Below are positions 1 through 8,960 of a DNA stretch of 64,000 bases, piece by piece. The stretch spans positions 62,001-126,000 of the forward strand of contig CANQPM010000008.1 in the NCBI GenBank assembly GCA_947625775.1, written 5' to 3'. A program made the translations under genes and the position numbers. Under the pieces are notes generated by a model that did not search any database, was not told where the DNA came from, and was given only the letters and a program-made list of their open reading frames with translations. This DNA is from an uncultured Lachnospiraceae bacterium. GTDB lineage: Bacteria; Bacillota; Clostridia; Lachnospirales; Lachnospiraceae. Every line of letters begins with the position of its first letter. Within the stretch, counting starts at the first letter, position 1.

Positions 1-845
1 GCGAGGATTGAAGCGGCTTTGAGCGCTGCCCCTGATGAAATGCCTACCAGTATTCCTTCGCTTACCGCAAACGCCCTGCCCTCCGTAAATGCATCATCAT
101 TTTCAATTGGAATGATTTCGTCATAAATCTTTGTGTTGAGCACATCAGGCACAAAGCCTGCGCCGATTCCCTGTATTTTGTGGGCTCCTGCCGTTCCCTT
201 TGACAATACGGGGCTTGAGGCGGGCTCGACTGCTACTACCTTAATGTCAGGTTTTTTCTCTTTCAAATACTCGCCAACACCTGTGAGCGTACCACCCGTG
301 CCTACGCCCGCGACAAAAATATCGACCTTTCCGTCCGTCTGCTCCCAAATCTCAGGTCCTGTCGTTTCCTTATGTATTTTGGGATTGGCAGGGTTTACAA
401 ACTGCCCCAGAATAACAGAGCCCTCTATCTCCTTATTAAGCTCCTCCGCCTTTGCAATCGCGCCCTTCATGCCTTTTGCGCCCTCGGTAAGCACAAGCTC
501 GGCGCCATACGCCTTAAGGAGATTTCTGCGCTCTACGCTCATGGTGTCGGGAAGCGTGAGAATCGCCTTATAGCCCTTTGCGGCAGCCACTGACGCAAGC
601 CCGATTCCCGTATTTCCCGAAGTCGGCTCTATAATCGTAGCCCCCGGCTTAAGCAAGCCCTTCTGCTCCGCGTCTTCAATCATCGCCAGCGCGATTCTGT
701 CCTTTACAGAACCCGCGGGATTAAGATATTCAAGCTTTGCAAGTATTGTAGCATTTGTAATTCCAGCCTTCTTTGAGTATCCGTTAAGCTTTAATATCGG
801 CGTGCCGCCGATTAATTCAAGCGCGCTCTCCTTAATTTTTCCCAT
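1..845 (-). CDS. cysK: cysteine synthase A (O-acetylserine sulfhydrylase), 3' end beyond the window
   Basis: PLP enzyme that makes cysteine from O-acetylserine and sulfide in the cytoplasm. About 281 codons are present; the family is usually 300-310 residues, so only the C-terminal tail is missing at the window edge. The N-terminus reads [16 protein letters not shown]. The PLP lysine lies in NPAGSVKDR (K48) and the substrate loop TSGNTG follows near residue 72. The start at 845 is set by an AAGGAGG box just upstream. A near-consensus promoter with inverted boxes lies 90-120 bases upstream, which fits sulfur-responsive control. CysK versus the closely related CysM is decided on overall resemblance only. 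Confidence 0.93.
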   Translation of the reverse strand, partial: MGKIKESALELIGGTPILKLNGYSKKAGITNATILAKLEYLNPAGSVKDRIALAMIEDAEQKGLLKPGATIIEPTSGNTGIGLASVAAAKGYKAILTLPDTMSVERRNLLKAYGAELVLTEGAKGMKGAIAKAEELNKEIEGSVILGQFVNPANPKIHKETTGPEIWEQTDGKVDIFVAGVGTGGTLTGVGEYLKEKKPDIKVVAVEPASSPVLSKGTAGAHKIQGIGAGFVPDVLNTKIYDEIIPIENDDAFTEGRAFAVSEGILVGISSGAALKAASIL

Positions 846-904
846 TTTTAATTCCTCCTTGCCGTTTTGGCAGCTAAATATTTTTATACTTTCCTTGTTT
901 CATT

Positions 905-965
905 TCCTATTATTTAAGTAGGATTTATATGTTTTGATTATATTCCTACAGCAGGATATTGTCAA
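905..965 (-). promoter_or_regulatory. cysK promoter with two inverted TCCT/AGGA boxes
   Basis: On the minus strand TTGACA (960-965) and TATAAT (937-942) are both perfect sigma-A hexamers, 17 bases apart. TCCTACAGCAGGA (944-956) lies inside the spacer. A second inverted repeat, TCCTA...TAGGA with a 9-base centre (905-923), lies just downstream of the -10. A repressor bound at either box would block the promoter. The box style recalls Rrf2-family regulators (CymR/IscR type), but that assignment is inference. Confidence 0.7.
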
Positions 966-1038
966 CTATTATTTGTTAAAACTTATCATAAAATTTTTAC
1001 CCGCCGATTAAGACTTTTCACCTTTAACAAAAAACATA

Positions 1039-2757
1039 TTAATCCACCTTATTTGCGTTTCCACCGATTAATACCTTTTTTCCCTCAAATGCAAAACCGT
1101 ACTTTTTGATTTTCCCCATGCTTATGCCATTATCAATCAACGTCTGCGAATACTGCCTCTCATCTATCTGCTTTAATGCCTCATTTACCGTATCGGCAAG
1201 CGTCTGCTCGTCGTCAGCGTCACGCACCTTAAACTCCAGAATAATCGCGTTGCCGTCTTTGTTAAGAGGTTCAAGCATTACGTCATATCTGCCGAAGCCG
1301 CTCTCCTTGTTTGAAGTAAGGCGGTATCTCCCCCTCAGCTCTACCAGCAAGCCCAAAACAAAGCCGTGGTAAAAACGCTCGGGCTCAGCCTTGCCGGACT
1401 TTCTCCTGCCTGTGTCAAAATAACTGAAAACCTCGCTCGATACGCGGTTCATGTACTCGTTCATTGCTTTTATATCGCCTGACAGCAGCGCCTTGACAAA
1501 ATCGTTGTAATCCGACTCGACTACGCCAAACCAGTCCAAAATCATCGTTTCAAACATAAGGCGCACTTCAAAGTTCGTCAGCACAAGCTCATACTCTGGC
1601 TTTGCCCCGCCCAGCCAGTCTATGTCGTCATATGTCTTTAGCCTCTGCACCTTTAAATATCCGCTCGCAAGCAGCAGGCTCCATATCGCGTTCGGTCTTA
1701 CGTCAAGCTGATTGTACACAATCTGCTCATCAATATTGCTCACGACAGGCTCTCCATTTAGAAGACCTTCAAATTTTTTCTTGACGTCAGAACCGCCCTC
1801 GCGGATAAGCTTGTTGATAAGGCTGTTTGAGCTTGTGTTTGCCCAATATACAGACACCTTGCCCGTATCAAGAAAATTTATTATTGACCACGGATTATAA
1901 ATGTCGCTGATTTTGCCGAAATTAAATCCGTCATACCATGCCTTCACCTTATCCTTACTGCCATAGCCAAACTCGTCCATAGCTGAAAACACCTCGGACT
2001 GCGTAAATCCAAATGAAGACGCATATTCATTTGAAGTTGTCGTGACTACCTTCAAATTGTTCAAATCCGAAAAAATTGATTCTTTACTAACCCGCGTTAT
2101 GCCTGTCATCAAGCCGCGCTCCAGCCATGGATTTGTCTTAAATGCCGAATTAAACAGACTCCTCGTAAACGCCGCCATCTCGTCCCAATATCCCCTGACA
2201 TACGCCTCCTGCATAGGCGTGTCATACTCATCAAGCAGCACGATTACTTTTTTGCCATAATACCTATGCAGAAAATCCGAAAGCTGGTAAATCGCCATAG
2301 TCGCTATAGTATTGTCCATATCAGGCGATACGCTTTTAAAATATTTCTTTTCTCCCTCTGTAAGCATATCCCCTTCCGTCAGAAACTCATACTGCGAATA
2401 GAGCTTTGACAAAAGCAGGCATATCTTTTCCCTCGTCGCCTTGTATTCCGTCTCCTTTATATTCGCAAAGCTCAGGCTTATCACAGGATACGTCCCCTGC
2501 AGACTGCGGTACTTCTCCTCCTGCCATACAGACAGCTTTTCAAACAAATCCCCCCTGCCCGCATACTTCACGGAAAAAAACTTTTCAAGCATGCTTATCG
2601 TAAGCGTCTTCCCAAAACGGCGCGGGCGCGTGATAAGCGTCACGCTGTCGCCGCTCTCCCACCATTCCTTTATGAAGTGCGTCTTATCTATATAAAAGTA
2701 GTCATTTGTTATGATTGTCTCAAAATCCTGAATCCCTATGCCTACAGTCCTTGCCAC
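1039..2757 (-). CDS. AAA-ATPase-like / PD-(D/E)XK nuclease family protein, copy A
   Basis: 572 residues. The N-terminal half is an AAA-ATPase-like NTPase domain: Walker A RPRRFGKT at residues 44-51 and Walker B VIVLLDEYD near 170-178. The C-terminal domain looks like a PD-(D/E)XK nuclease (YDVMLEP...IILEFKVRD near 510-530). Proteins of this type occur in many copies in gut Clostridia and Bacteroidetes; their role is not settled, and a mobile-element or defence role is only a guess. It is almost identical to the next gene except for a patch at about residues 103-158. The reading frame is intact, which argues against simple decay. Confidence 0.85.
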   Translation of the reverse strand: MARTVGIGIQDFETIITNDYFYIDKTHFIKEWWESGDSVTLITRPRRFGKTLTISMLEKFFSVKYAGRGDLFEKLSVWQEEKYRSLQGTYPVISLSFANIKETEYKATREKICLLLSKLYSQYEFLTEGDMLTEGEKKYFKSVSPDMDNTIATMAIYQLSDFLHRYYGKKVIVLLDEYDTPMQEAYVRGYWDEMAAFTRSLFNSAFKTNPWLERGLMTGITRVSKESIFSDLNNLKVVTTTSNEYASSFGFTQSEVFSAMDEFGYGSKDKVKAWYDGFNFGKISDIYNPWSIINFLDTGKVSVYWANTSSNSLINKLIREGGSDVKKKFEGLLNGEPVVSNIDEQIVYNQLDVRPNAIWSLLLASGYLKVQRLKTYDDIDWLGGAKPEYELVLTNFEVRLMFETMILDWFGVVESDYNDFVKALLSGDIKAMNEYMNRVSSEVFSYFDTGRRKSGKAEPERFYHGFVLGLLVELRGRYRLTSNKESGFGRYDVMLEPLNKDGNAIILEFKVRDADDEQTLADTVNEALKQIDERQYSQTLIDNGISMGKIKKYGFAFEGKKVLIGGNANKVD

Positions 2758-4548
2758 ATTCCCGTCCCCCTTGCGCGCTTTTTTCTACTACTTGGTTATT
2801 TTGTTATTTATTTGCACTTCCACCGATTAATACCTTTTTTCCCTCAAATGCAAAACCGTACTTTTTGATTTTCCCTATGCTTATGCCATTATCAATCAAC
2901 ATCTGCGAATACTGCCTCTCATCTATCTGCTTTAATGCCTCATTTACCGTATCTGCAAGCGTCTGCTCGTCGTCAGCGTCACGCACTTTAAACTCCAGAA
3001 TGATTGCGTCGTCGTCTTTGTTAAGAGGTTCAAGCATTACGTCATATCTGCCGAAGCCACTCTCCCTGTTTGAAGTAAGGCGGTATCTTCCCCTCAGCTC
3101 TACCAGCAAGCCCAAAACAAAGCCGTGGTAAAAACGCTCGGGCTCAGCCTTGCCGGACTTTCTCCTGCCTGTGTCAAAATAACTGAAAACCTCGCTCGAT
3201 ACGCGGTTCATGTACTCGTTCATTGCTTTTATATCGCCTGACAGCAGCGCCTTGACAAAATCGTTGTAATCCGACTCGACTACGCCAAACCAGTCCAAAA
3301 TCATCGTTTCAAACATAAGGCGCACTTCAAAGTTCGTCAGCACAAGCTCATACTCTGGCTTTGCCCCGCCCAGCCAGTCTATGTCGTCATATGTCTTTAG
3401 CCTCTGCACCTTTAAATATCCGCTCGCAAGCAGCAGGCTCCATATCGCGTTCGGTCTTACGTCAAGCTGATTGTACACAATCTGCTCATCAATATTGCTC
3501 ACGACAGGCTCTCCATTTAGAAGACCTTCAAATTTTTTCTTGACGTCAGAACCGCCCTCGCGGATAAGCTTGTTGATAAGGCTGTTTGAGCTTGTGTTTG
3601 CCCAATATACAGACACCTTGCCCGTATCAAGAAAATTTATTATTGACCACGGATTATAAATGTCGCTGATTTTGCCGAAATTAAATCCGTCATACCATGC
3701 CTTCACCTTATCCTTACTGCCATAGCCAAACTCGTCCATAGCTGAAAACACCTCGGACTGCGTAAATCCAAATGAAGACGCATATTCATTTGAAGTTGTC
3801 GTGACTACCTTCAAATTGTTCAAATCCGAAAAAATTGATTCTTTACTAACCCGCGTTATGCCTGTCATCAAGCCGCGCTCCAGCCACGGATTTGTCTTAA
3901 ATGCTGAATTAAACAGACTCCTCGTAAACGCCGCCATCTCGTCCCAATATCCCCTGACATACGCCTCCTGCATAGGCGTATCATACTCATCAAGCAGCAC
4001 GATTACCTTTTTGCCATAATACCTATGCAGAAAATCCGAAAGCTTATTGAGCGCAAGCGTGGCTATGCTGTCACTCATGTCTATTGTTATACTGTCAAAA
4101 TATTTCCTGTCATTCCCCGTAAGCACATCACTGTCACGCAGATATTCATTCTGCGTATATAAATCTATCAAAGCATAAAAAATTTTTTCCCTCGCTATTT
4201 TGTACTCCGTCTCCTTTATGTTCGCAAAGCTCAGGCTTATCACAGGATACGTCCCCTGCAGACTGCGGTACTTCTCCTCCTGCCACACAGACAGCTTTTC
4301 AAACAAATCCCCCCTGCCCGCATACTTCACGGAAAAAAACTTTTCAAGCATGCTTATCGTAAGCGTCTTCCCAAAACGGCGCGGGCGCGTGATAAGCGTC
4401 ACGCTGTCGCCGCTCTCCCACCATTCCTTTATGAAGTGCGTCTTATCTATATAAAAGTAGTCATTTGTTATGATTGTCTCAAAATCCTGAATCCCTATGC
4501 CTACAGTCCTTGCCACATTCCTGTCCCCCTTGCGCGCTTTTTTCTATA
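1046..4548. repeat. tandem duplication of about 1.74 kb
   Basis: The unit at about 1046-2789 is repeated at about 2810-4548 in the same orientation, and the duplication includes roughly 30 bases upstream of each start codon. Long stretches are identical base for base (for example 1600-2040 against 3359-3799). Two blocks, 2283-2448 and 4042-4207, differ strongly in sequence but keep the same length and frame. A recent duplication followed by replacement of that block from a third copy explains the pattern best. Confidence 0.9.
2804..4516 (-). CDS. AAA-ATPase-like / PD-(D/E)XK nuclease family protein, copy B
   Basis: 570 residues, with the same domain order as copy A: Walker A RPRRFGKT, Walker B LLDEYD, and C-terminal IILEFKVRD nuclease motif. 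It lies upstream of copy A in the direction of transcription, 46 bases away, so the two could share a transcript. It differs from copy A at a few scattered positions, at the last residues, and in the block around residues 103-158, where the protein has its own version of a helical stretch between the ATPase motifs. No strong promoter was seen; the start follows a weak GGGGGACAGG box. Confidence 0.85.
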   Translation of the reverse strand: MARTVGIGIQDFETIITNDYFYIDKTHFIKEWWESGDSVTLITRPRRFGKTLTISMLEKFFSVKYAGRGDLFEKLSVWQEEKYRSLQGTYPVISLSFANIKETEYKIAREKIFYALIDLYTQNEYLRDSDVLTGNDRKYFDSITIDMSDSIATLALNKLSDFLHRYYGKKVIVLLDEYDTPMQEAYVRGYWDEMAAFTRSLFNSAFKTNPWLERGLMTGITRVSKESIFSDLNNLKVVTTTSNEYASSFGFTQSEVFSAMDEFGYGSKDKVKAWYDGFNFGKISDIYNPWSIINFLDTGKVSVYWANTSSNSLINKLIREGGSDVKKKFEGLLNGEPVVSNIDEQIVYNQLDVRPNAIWSLLLASGYLKVQRLKTYDDIDWLGGAKPEYELVLTNFEVRLMFETMILDWFGVVESDYNDFVKALLSGDIKAMNEYMNRVSSEVFSYFDTGRRKSGKAEPERFYHGFVLGLLVELRGRYRLTSNRESGFGRYDVMLEPLNKDDDAIILEFKVRDADDEQTLADTVNEALKQIDERQYSQMLIDNGISIGKIKKYGFAFEGKKVLIGGSANK

Positions 4549-4555
4549 ATAGCAT

Positions 4556-4582
4556 AAAAGGTGTCCTAAATGAACACCTTTT
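4556..4582 (-). terminator. probable terminator after the 4601-5983 gene
   Basis: AAAAGGTGT and ACACCTTTT form a 9 bp stem with a 9-base loop, placed 18 bases after the stop codon of the upstream minus-strand gene. The stem is AT-rich at its base, so it could work in either direction. Confidence 0.65.
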
Positions 4583-4600
4583 AATAAACTCTTTAAGATT

Positions 4601-5983
4601 TTAAATCCCCCCTGCGACAGTCACAGAGTTTGAAATATTCAAGAAAATATTCACCGCAAAATAAGCAAACAGTATAATTTTGCTGACCTTTCCCGGATTT
4701 GAACGCAGATAAAGCTGCGCATTGCGAAGCGCCACTATCATAATGGCGGCAGAAGCATAAATCGCCGTTCTGCTTCCAGAGGTAAAAAATACAGGCGTAA
4801 AACCCAGTATTACTCTGGAGCCAAAGCCTGCTCCCAAAATAAGGAGCTGCAGCAAAGTCTCCCTGCTCCTTCCATGGACAAAGAAAACCGTTAATGCCAC
4901 GCATGCCGTTATCATCAAATACATCAATATCTGAAATCCTATCTGCAAAGAGTTGTACGGACTTATCCCCGGCAGCTGGGTATTAAAAATAAACGCCCTG
5001 AGCATTTCTATTCCGTTAAGCAGCCGCATTTTCCCGCGAAAATATTCCCACAAGGTCAGGGGCAGCCAATAAAAATACGGGGCAAAACAAAACAATGCCG
5101 CCAGCATTTTCCAGAGCTTTTTGTTTCGCTGAAGCAGCTGCTGCGCCAGCAAAACACCTGGCAGCAGCATAAAAAGAAACCTTCCCTCGTCCATATAGTA
5201 TTGGACAGTTCCAATAAAGCCCCATAACAGCTTCTGCGCAAAACTCAGCGTTTCAAATTCCGGAAACCATTTTTCCAGCTCGTCTGCATAACGAAGCTGA
5301 TTCCCTGGGCAAGCCAATATAAAACATACAGACAAGGCAAGCAGACCTGTAAGCGCATAATAAAACTTAGGCTGTCTGCGCTTTTTTATCAACATATCAA
5401 TGCCGCACAGCAAATAAATCCCTATCAGAATCGCGCACATCTGCTCCATATTCGCCGCATAAACCATACAGACAGGGCATACTGCATACTCCCATGCTTC
5501 ACACCGCTCCTGACAGAAAAAATGCTTTGCAGGGCGCAGCGCCACCGTTCCGAGGCTCAAGGGCCACAGATAATTGACAGTCGTGGCAATCCATCCCGCG
5601 TTACAGAGGGAATCAAACGACACAGTCCATATCAGCGCAAAGAGAATGCACTGCGCCTGAAGCTTTTTACTGCTCTTCACGCCAAACAAATCCGCCGTAT
5701 TCCACACAAACAGCAGAATAATTCCTACATTAAGTATCCGCCAAACCTCAGGATATGCAGCTAAAGGAATCAACGCCGCCTCGATTACAACCCGTGATGT
5801 CCACCTGCCATAGCGGGATTTCAAAAAAGACCACAGCTGTCCATTCCAGCAGGCGGCAAATACCGCGTCGTCTTTTGTATCTACTGGAATCAACGTGTGC
5901 AGGAACAAGAGCAAAAGCGCTCCTCCCAGCAGGAACAGAATAATCAGTTTTTTACTGTCAAACCGCTTCATTGATATTTTCAT
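4601..5983 (-). CDS. polytopic membrane protein, DUF6056-like
   Basis: 460 residues with about ten hydrophobic segments, beginning with a membrane helix at residues 13-30. The first loop reads PVDTKDDAVFAACWNGQLW, followed by RYGRWTSR. An acidic pair after TM1 and an arginine-rich WTSR segment are typical of the DUF6056/glucosyltransferase-like GT-C fold membrane proteins of Clostridia, but no catalytic residue can be proved here. It follows the hybrid kinase by 38 bases on the same strand and may be in its transcript. Its function is unknown. Confidence 0.65.
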   Translation of the reverse strand: MKISMKRFDSKKLIILFLLGGALLLLFLHTLIPVDTKDDAVFAACWNGQLWSFLKSRYGRWTSRVVIEAALIPLAAYPEVWRILNVGIILLFVWNTADLFGVKSSKKLQAQCILFALIWTVSFDSLCNAGWIATTVNYLWPLSLGTVALRPAKHFFCQERCEAWEYAVCPVCMVYAANMEQMCAILIGIYLLCGIDMLIKKRRQPKFYYALTGLLALSVCFILACPGNQLRYADELEKWFPEFETLSFAQKLLWGFIGTVQYYMDEGRFLFMLLPGVLLAQQLLQRNKKLWKMLAALFCFAPYFYWLPLTLWEYFRGKMRLLNGIEMLRAFIFNTQLPGISPYNSLQIGFQILMYLMITACVALTVFFVHGRSRETLLQLLILGAGFGSRVILGFTPVFFTSGSRTAIYASAAIMIVALRNAQLYLRSNPGKVSKIILFAYFAVNIFLNISNSVTVAGGI

Positions 5984-6021
5984 CTTTCATTTTAATCCCC
6001 CATAACGCAAATGAGCGTAAT

Positions 6022-8721
6022 TTACAGCATACTACCCCACTCTACAATCAGCTCCTCGCACGCGTCAGTGTCCATTCCGTCTATCGCGTCGATAAGCTTG
6101 TCAAACATTTCCTTGTTCATGCCCTCATAGCGGTACTGCCTCATCTCCTTTGCAATCTCCTCCATACTATCCATATCAAGATTGTCCACAGCCTCGCTCA
6201 TGCGCACAAAGAAATCATTCAAAATATCATTCGTTACCTCAGGCTTATCCGCCGCTTCCTCCTCGTCCTCCTTCTTAAAGAACGGCTCCAGTATCGGAAT
6301 ATAGCCCCGATAGTACGCCAGCATAGCGTCGGTGTCGCCGCGCATTGTCACGGTATCGCGCGCGTTTCCCGCCTGTTCAAGCTTTGCCGCCGCCTCCGCA
6401 AGCTCCATGGCGCCCACCTGCTTTGAAAAGCTTTTGAGCGAATGTACCTCGATGGTGTACCTTGCCCAGTCCTCTTTTTCCAGAAGCTCCTTTATAAGCG
6501 CCGCCCTCTTTTCAATAGCCTTGTAATAAGTTTCCAATATAGACCAGAACAGCTCCTTGCTGCCAAGCATTGATATGGCAAGCTTTGTGTCCAAATCGCC
6601 TATCACAATATCCTCGTCAGCTTCCTCAGTATTTATCACGCTGCCCTCGACGCGCTTGATTTTTTCCACGGGAAGCCACTGCTTTACCTTGGCGATAATC
6701 GTGCGCAGCTCGATAGGCTTTGATACGAAATCATTCATGCCCTCACTCAGAAACATATCCTTTGTGCCGCCGACGGCATTCGCCGTAAGCGCGATAATGG
6801 GCACTTCATTATAGTTGGTATGGAAACGCCTGATAACTCGCGTGGTTTCCACACCGTCCATCTCTGGCATCATGTGATCCATGAAAATCAAATCAAAATG
6901 ATATGTTTCTATCTTTTCTATCGCTTCCTTGCCACTGAGCGCTGTCTGCACCTTCATCTGCAGCGGTTTGAGCAGCCCCTCGGCAATAGTCAGGTTGACC
7001 GCATTATCGTCCACGATAAGCACATCAGCGTCAGGCGCAATAAAGTCAAAATCCTTCTCCGAATCTTCGTCTTGGCTATAGTGAAAATCCTTCCCCTTCA
7101 AAAGTATGGCAAGATTGAGCGCATAAATCGGCTTTTTCATAACCATAAGATTTGGTATGTCATACTTGTCAGTGTCAAAAAAGTCCTCAACAACCACTGC
7201 CTTGACATTTTTATTGCCCCTCACGAAATTTTCCCAGTCAGCGTTAAACAGGCGCTTTTCAATAAGAATAAAATGCTCCTTCTCAATGCATCCCGCCTCA
7301 CTCTCCAGAAATTCGTCAGGAGTCATCGATTCAGTGTATGTTACTCCAAGCTTTTCGCAGTCAGCGGCAAGCTGGGAGCGCATAAACTCATTTTCAAAAA
7401 TTGCCGCGACATGCTTTTTGCCAGCGTTCTCCACCTCAATACTGGGCGCTGCGTCTACCACCTTCTGCGGGAATGAAAATGAAAACGTGCTTCCCTCTCC
7501 GTACACGCTTTCCACCTTTATATCGCCGCCCATAAGCGACAGTAGATTTTTTGAAATCGCAAGCCCTAAGCCCGTGCCCTCGACATTGCGGTTTCTCTTG
7601 CTGTCCACCTGCTGGAAGGACTTGAAAAGTTTGTCCAAATCCTGCGGCTTAATGCCGATGCCTGTATCGATTACCGATATGTTCATAATTATCTCATCAT
7701 CAGATTTTATCTCATATCCAAAACGTATGGTAATCTTGCCCTCGTTTGTGAATTTAGCGGCATTATTCGCGATATTTATCAGCACCTGCTTAATACGAAT
7801 ATTATCGCCATACAGCGTCTTTGGAATAGAAGGCTCAATGTCAAGAATAAGCTCAACATCTTTTTTCCTAAGGCGCGTCATGATGATATTCACCACATCG
7901 TTTATAATGGACATCGTCTCATATTCCACGGGAATAATGTCCATCTTTCCAGACTCTATCTTTGAAAAGTCAAGAATGTCATTTATAATAGTCAGAAGCT
8001 CTCTCCCCGATGACTTAATCTGGTGAATGTAATCGCGCGCCGCAGGCGGCAGATCCTCCCGCAGCGCCATTTCCGCCATGCCAATCACCGCGTTCATGGG
8101 CGTGCGTATCTCATGGCTCATATTCGCGAGGAAATCCGACTTTGTCTTGCTTGCCTTTTCAATCTCCTCGTTTGCAATCATCATCTGGTAATTTCCGTAT
8201 GCCATATCCGAAAGTATATACGACATCTTAAACAGGAACTCCGCCGCCTTTTCTATTATGCGCCTTGGCAGAATCTTGACCTTTTTTACGGCCTCGACAT
8301 ACTTGTCAGGATCGACGCCTATTTCCATAGCCACGTTCCTGATTCTGTCATAGTCGGGCTCCTTTGTAAGCACCTGCCCGCCTATAATGCAGCCGACATG
8401 ATTATCGTTTACAAGTATGGGCGCCGCAAAATCAGTAAGCCCCGCATGGCATATGTATGTAGTGGCATAATTATTTTCACGCGTCTGCTCCGCCCCGAAT
8501 TTGTCGCACCACTCGCAGCGTTTTCCCCCGATTTCAGTATTGCGCGTGTATTTCATGCAAAAGTCCGTGAAATTCGAGCCCTTAGTGACAGGCTTGCCGT
8601 CGGCATCAGTTATAATCGTCGCCATGCCCGTAAACTCGGCAACCGCCTCCTCAAAAATCTCCAGCCTCTCCTGATTTATAAAATCAACCAGCGTAAATCC
8701 CCTATCGAAATCCATACCCAT
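6022..8721 (-). CDS. hybrid sensor histidine kinase with PocR sensory domain
   Basis: 899 residues with no membrane segment, so probably cytoplasmic. Order: PocR-type ligand-binding domain (about 10-175, with C55, C69, C72, C91 and C111); HisKA with SHEIRTPMN (H203); HATPase_c with NAAKFTNEGK, DTGIGI and GTGLGLAIS (about 300-425); a degenerate receiver-like part (430-540); a true receiver with VLIVDDN, FMDHMMPEMDG and SKP (about 565-690); and an Hpt domain with EVHSLKSFSKQ (about 720-800). This is a complete phosphorelay in one chain. The output is probably the stand-alone receiver gene upstream (8961-9860). The start may be the second ATG (8715), which sits better behind the GGGGG box. PocR domains bind small molecules; the ligand here is unknown. 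Confidence 0.9.
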   Translation of the reverse strand: MGMDFDRGFTLVDFINQERLEIFEEAVAEFTGMATIITDADGKPVTKGSNFTDFCMKYTRNTEIGGKRCEWCDKFGAEQTRENNYATTYICHAGLTDFAAPILVNDNHVGCIIGGQVLTKEPDYDRIRNVAMEIGVDPDKYVEAVKKVKILPRRIIEKAAEFLFKMSYILSDMAYGNYQMMIANEEIEKASKTKSDFLANMSHEIRTPMNAVIGMAEMALREDLPPAARDYIHQIKSSGRELLTIINDILDFSKIESGKMDIIPVEYETMSIINDVVNIIMTRLRKKDVELILDIEPSIPKTLYGDNIRIKQVLINIANNAAKFTNEGKITIRFGYEIKSDDEIIMNISVIDTGIGIKPQDLDKLFKSFQQVDSKRNRNVEGTGLGLAISKNLLSLMGGDIKVESVYGEGSTFSFSFPQKVVDAAPSIEVENAGKKHVAAIFENEFMRSQLAADCEKLGVTYTESMTPDEFLESEAGCIEKEHFILIEKRLFNADWENFVRGNKNVKAVVVEDFFDTDKYDIPNLMVMKKPIYALNLAILLKGKDFHYSQDEDSEKDFDFIAPDADVLIVDDNAVNLTIAEGLLKPLQMKVQTALSGKEAIEKIETYHFDLIFMDHMMPEMDGVETTRVIRRFHTNYNEVPIIALTANAVGGTKDMFLSEGMNDFVSKPIELRTIIAKVKQWLPVEKIKRVEGSVINTEEADEDIVIGDLDTKLAISMLGSKELFWSILETYYKAIEKRAALIKELLEKEDWARYTIEVHSLKSFSKQVGAMELAEAAAKLEQAGNARDTVTMRGDTDAMLAYYRGYIPILEPFFKKEDEEEAADKPEVTNDILNDFFVRMSEAVDNLDMDSMEEIAKEMRQYRYEGMNKEMFDKLIDAIDGMDTDACEELIVEWGSML

Positions 8722-8750
8722 GCCCCCGTAATGTCATGTTTATTCCAGCA

Positions 8751-8893
8751 AAAAATGCCCGCACTTGGCTATTCCTCATATTTTATTTCAGCAGGCACAT
8801 AAATCATTCGCAAAAATGCCCGCACTTGGCTAACTCCCATTTTTTATTTCGGCAGACACCTAAATTATTCGCGAAAAATGCCTGCCCTTGGCA
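8751..8893 (-). repeat. three-unit 61-62 bp tandem repeat with covarying hairpins, leader of the hybrid kinase
   Basis: The core AAAAATGCCCGCACTTGGCT occurs at 8751-8770 and 8812-8831, and in a variant form at 8874-8893. The bases between are also similar (TTTTATTTC, GCAGGCAC or GCAGACAC, TAAAT). On the minus strand each of the two upstream units can fold GCGGGCA with TGCCTGC, or GCAGGCA with TGTCTGC. The stem bases change together between units, which suggests a conserved RNA (or single-stranded DNA) structure. The unit next to the start codon lacks the second arm. Confidence 0.6.
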
Positions 8894-8900
8894 TTTTTCT

Positions 8901-8957
8901 AAACATTTAGGAAGTCTTAGGCAGCGTCTTTTGCTGCCTTAGAGTTCCTTAATGTTT
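8901..8957. terminator. long imperfect hairpin after the response regulator gene
   Basis: Two 25-base arms (8901-8925 and 8933-8957) pair through GGCAGC/GCTGCC at the tip and AAACATT/AATGTTT at the base. It lies three bases after the stop of the 8961-9860 gene. The T-run lies on the plus side (TTTTTTTT at 8955-8962), so it may act poorly on minus-strand transcripts or may be a repeat. The sequence GTTCCTTAATGTTTTTT recurs at the hairpin near 50609. Confidence 0.5.
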
Positions 8958-8960
8958 TTT

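Noticed and set aside
133-593. Plus-strand frames opposite cysK
   Set aside because: The minus strand encodes a clear cysteine synthase.
1039-4516. Complete insertion sequence
   Set aside because: No terminal inverted repeats or target duplication were seen around either copy; the ATPase/nuclease build is not a known transposase.
7157-8802. Long plus-strand frames opposite the hybrid kinase (for example 289 and 259 codons)
   Set aside because: They are mirror frames of a well-supported gene; they lack ribosome-binding sites and resemble no family.
8751-8893. CRISPR array
   Set aside because: Only three units, the parts between the cores are themselves repeated and not unique spacers, and no cas genes are near.
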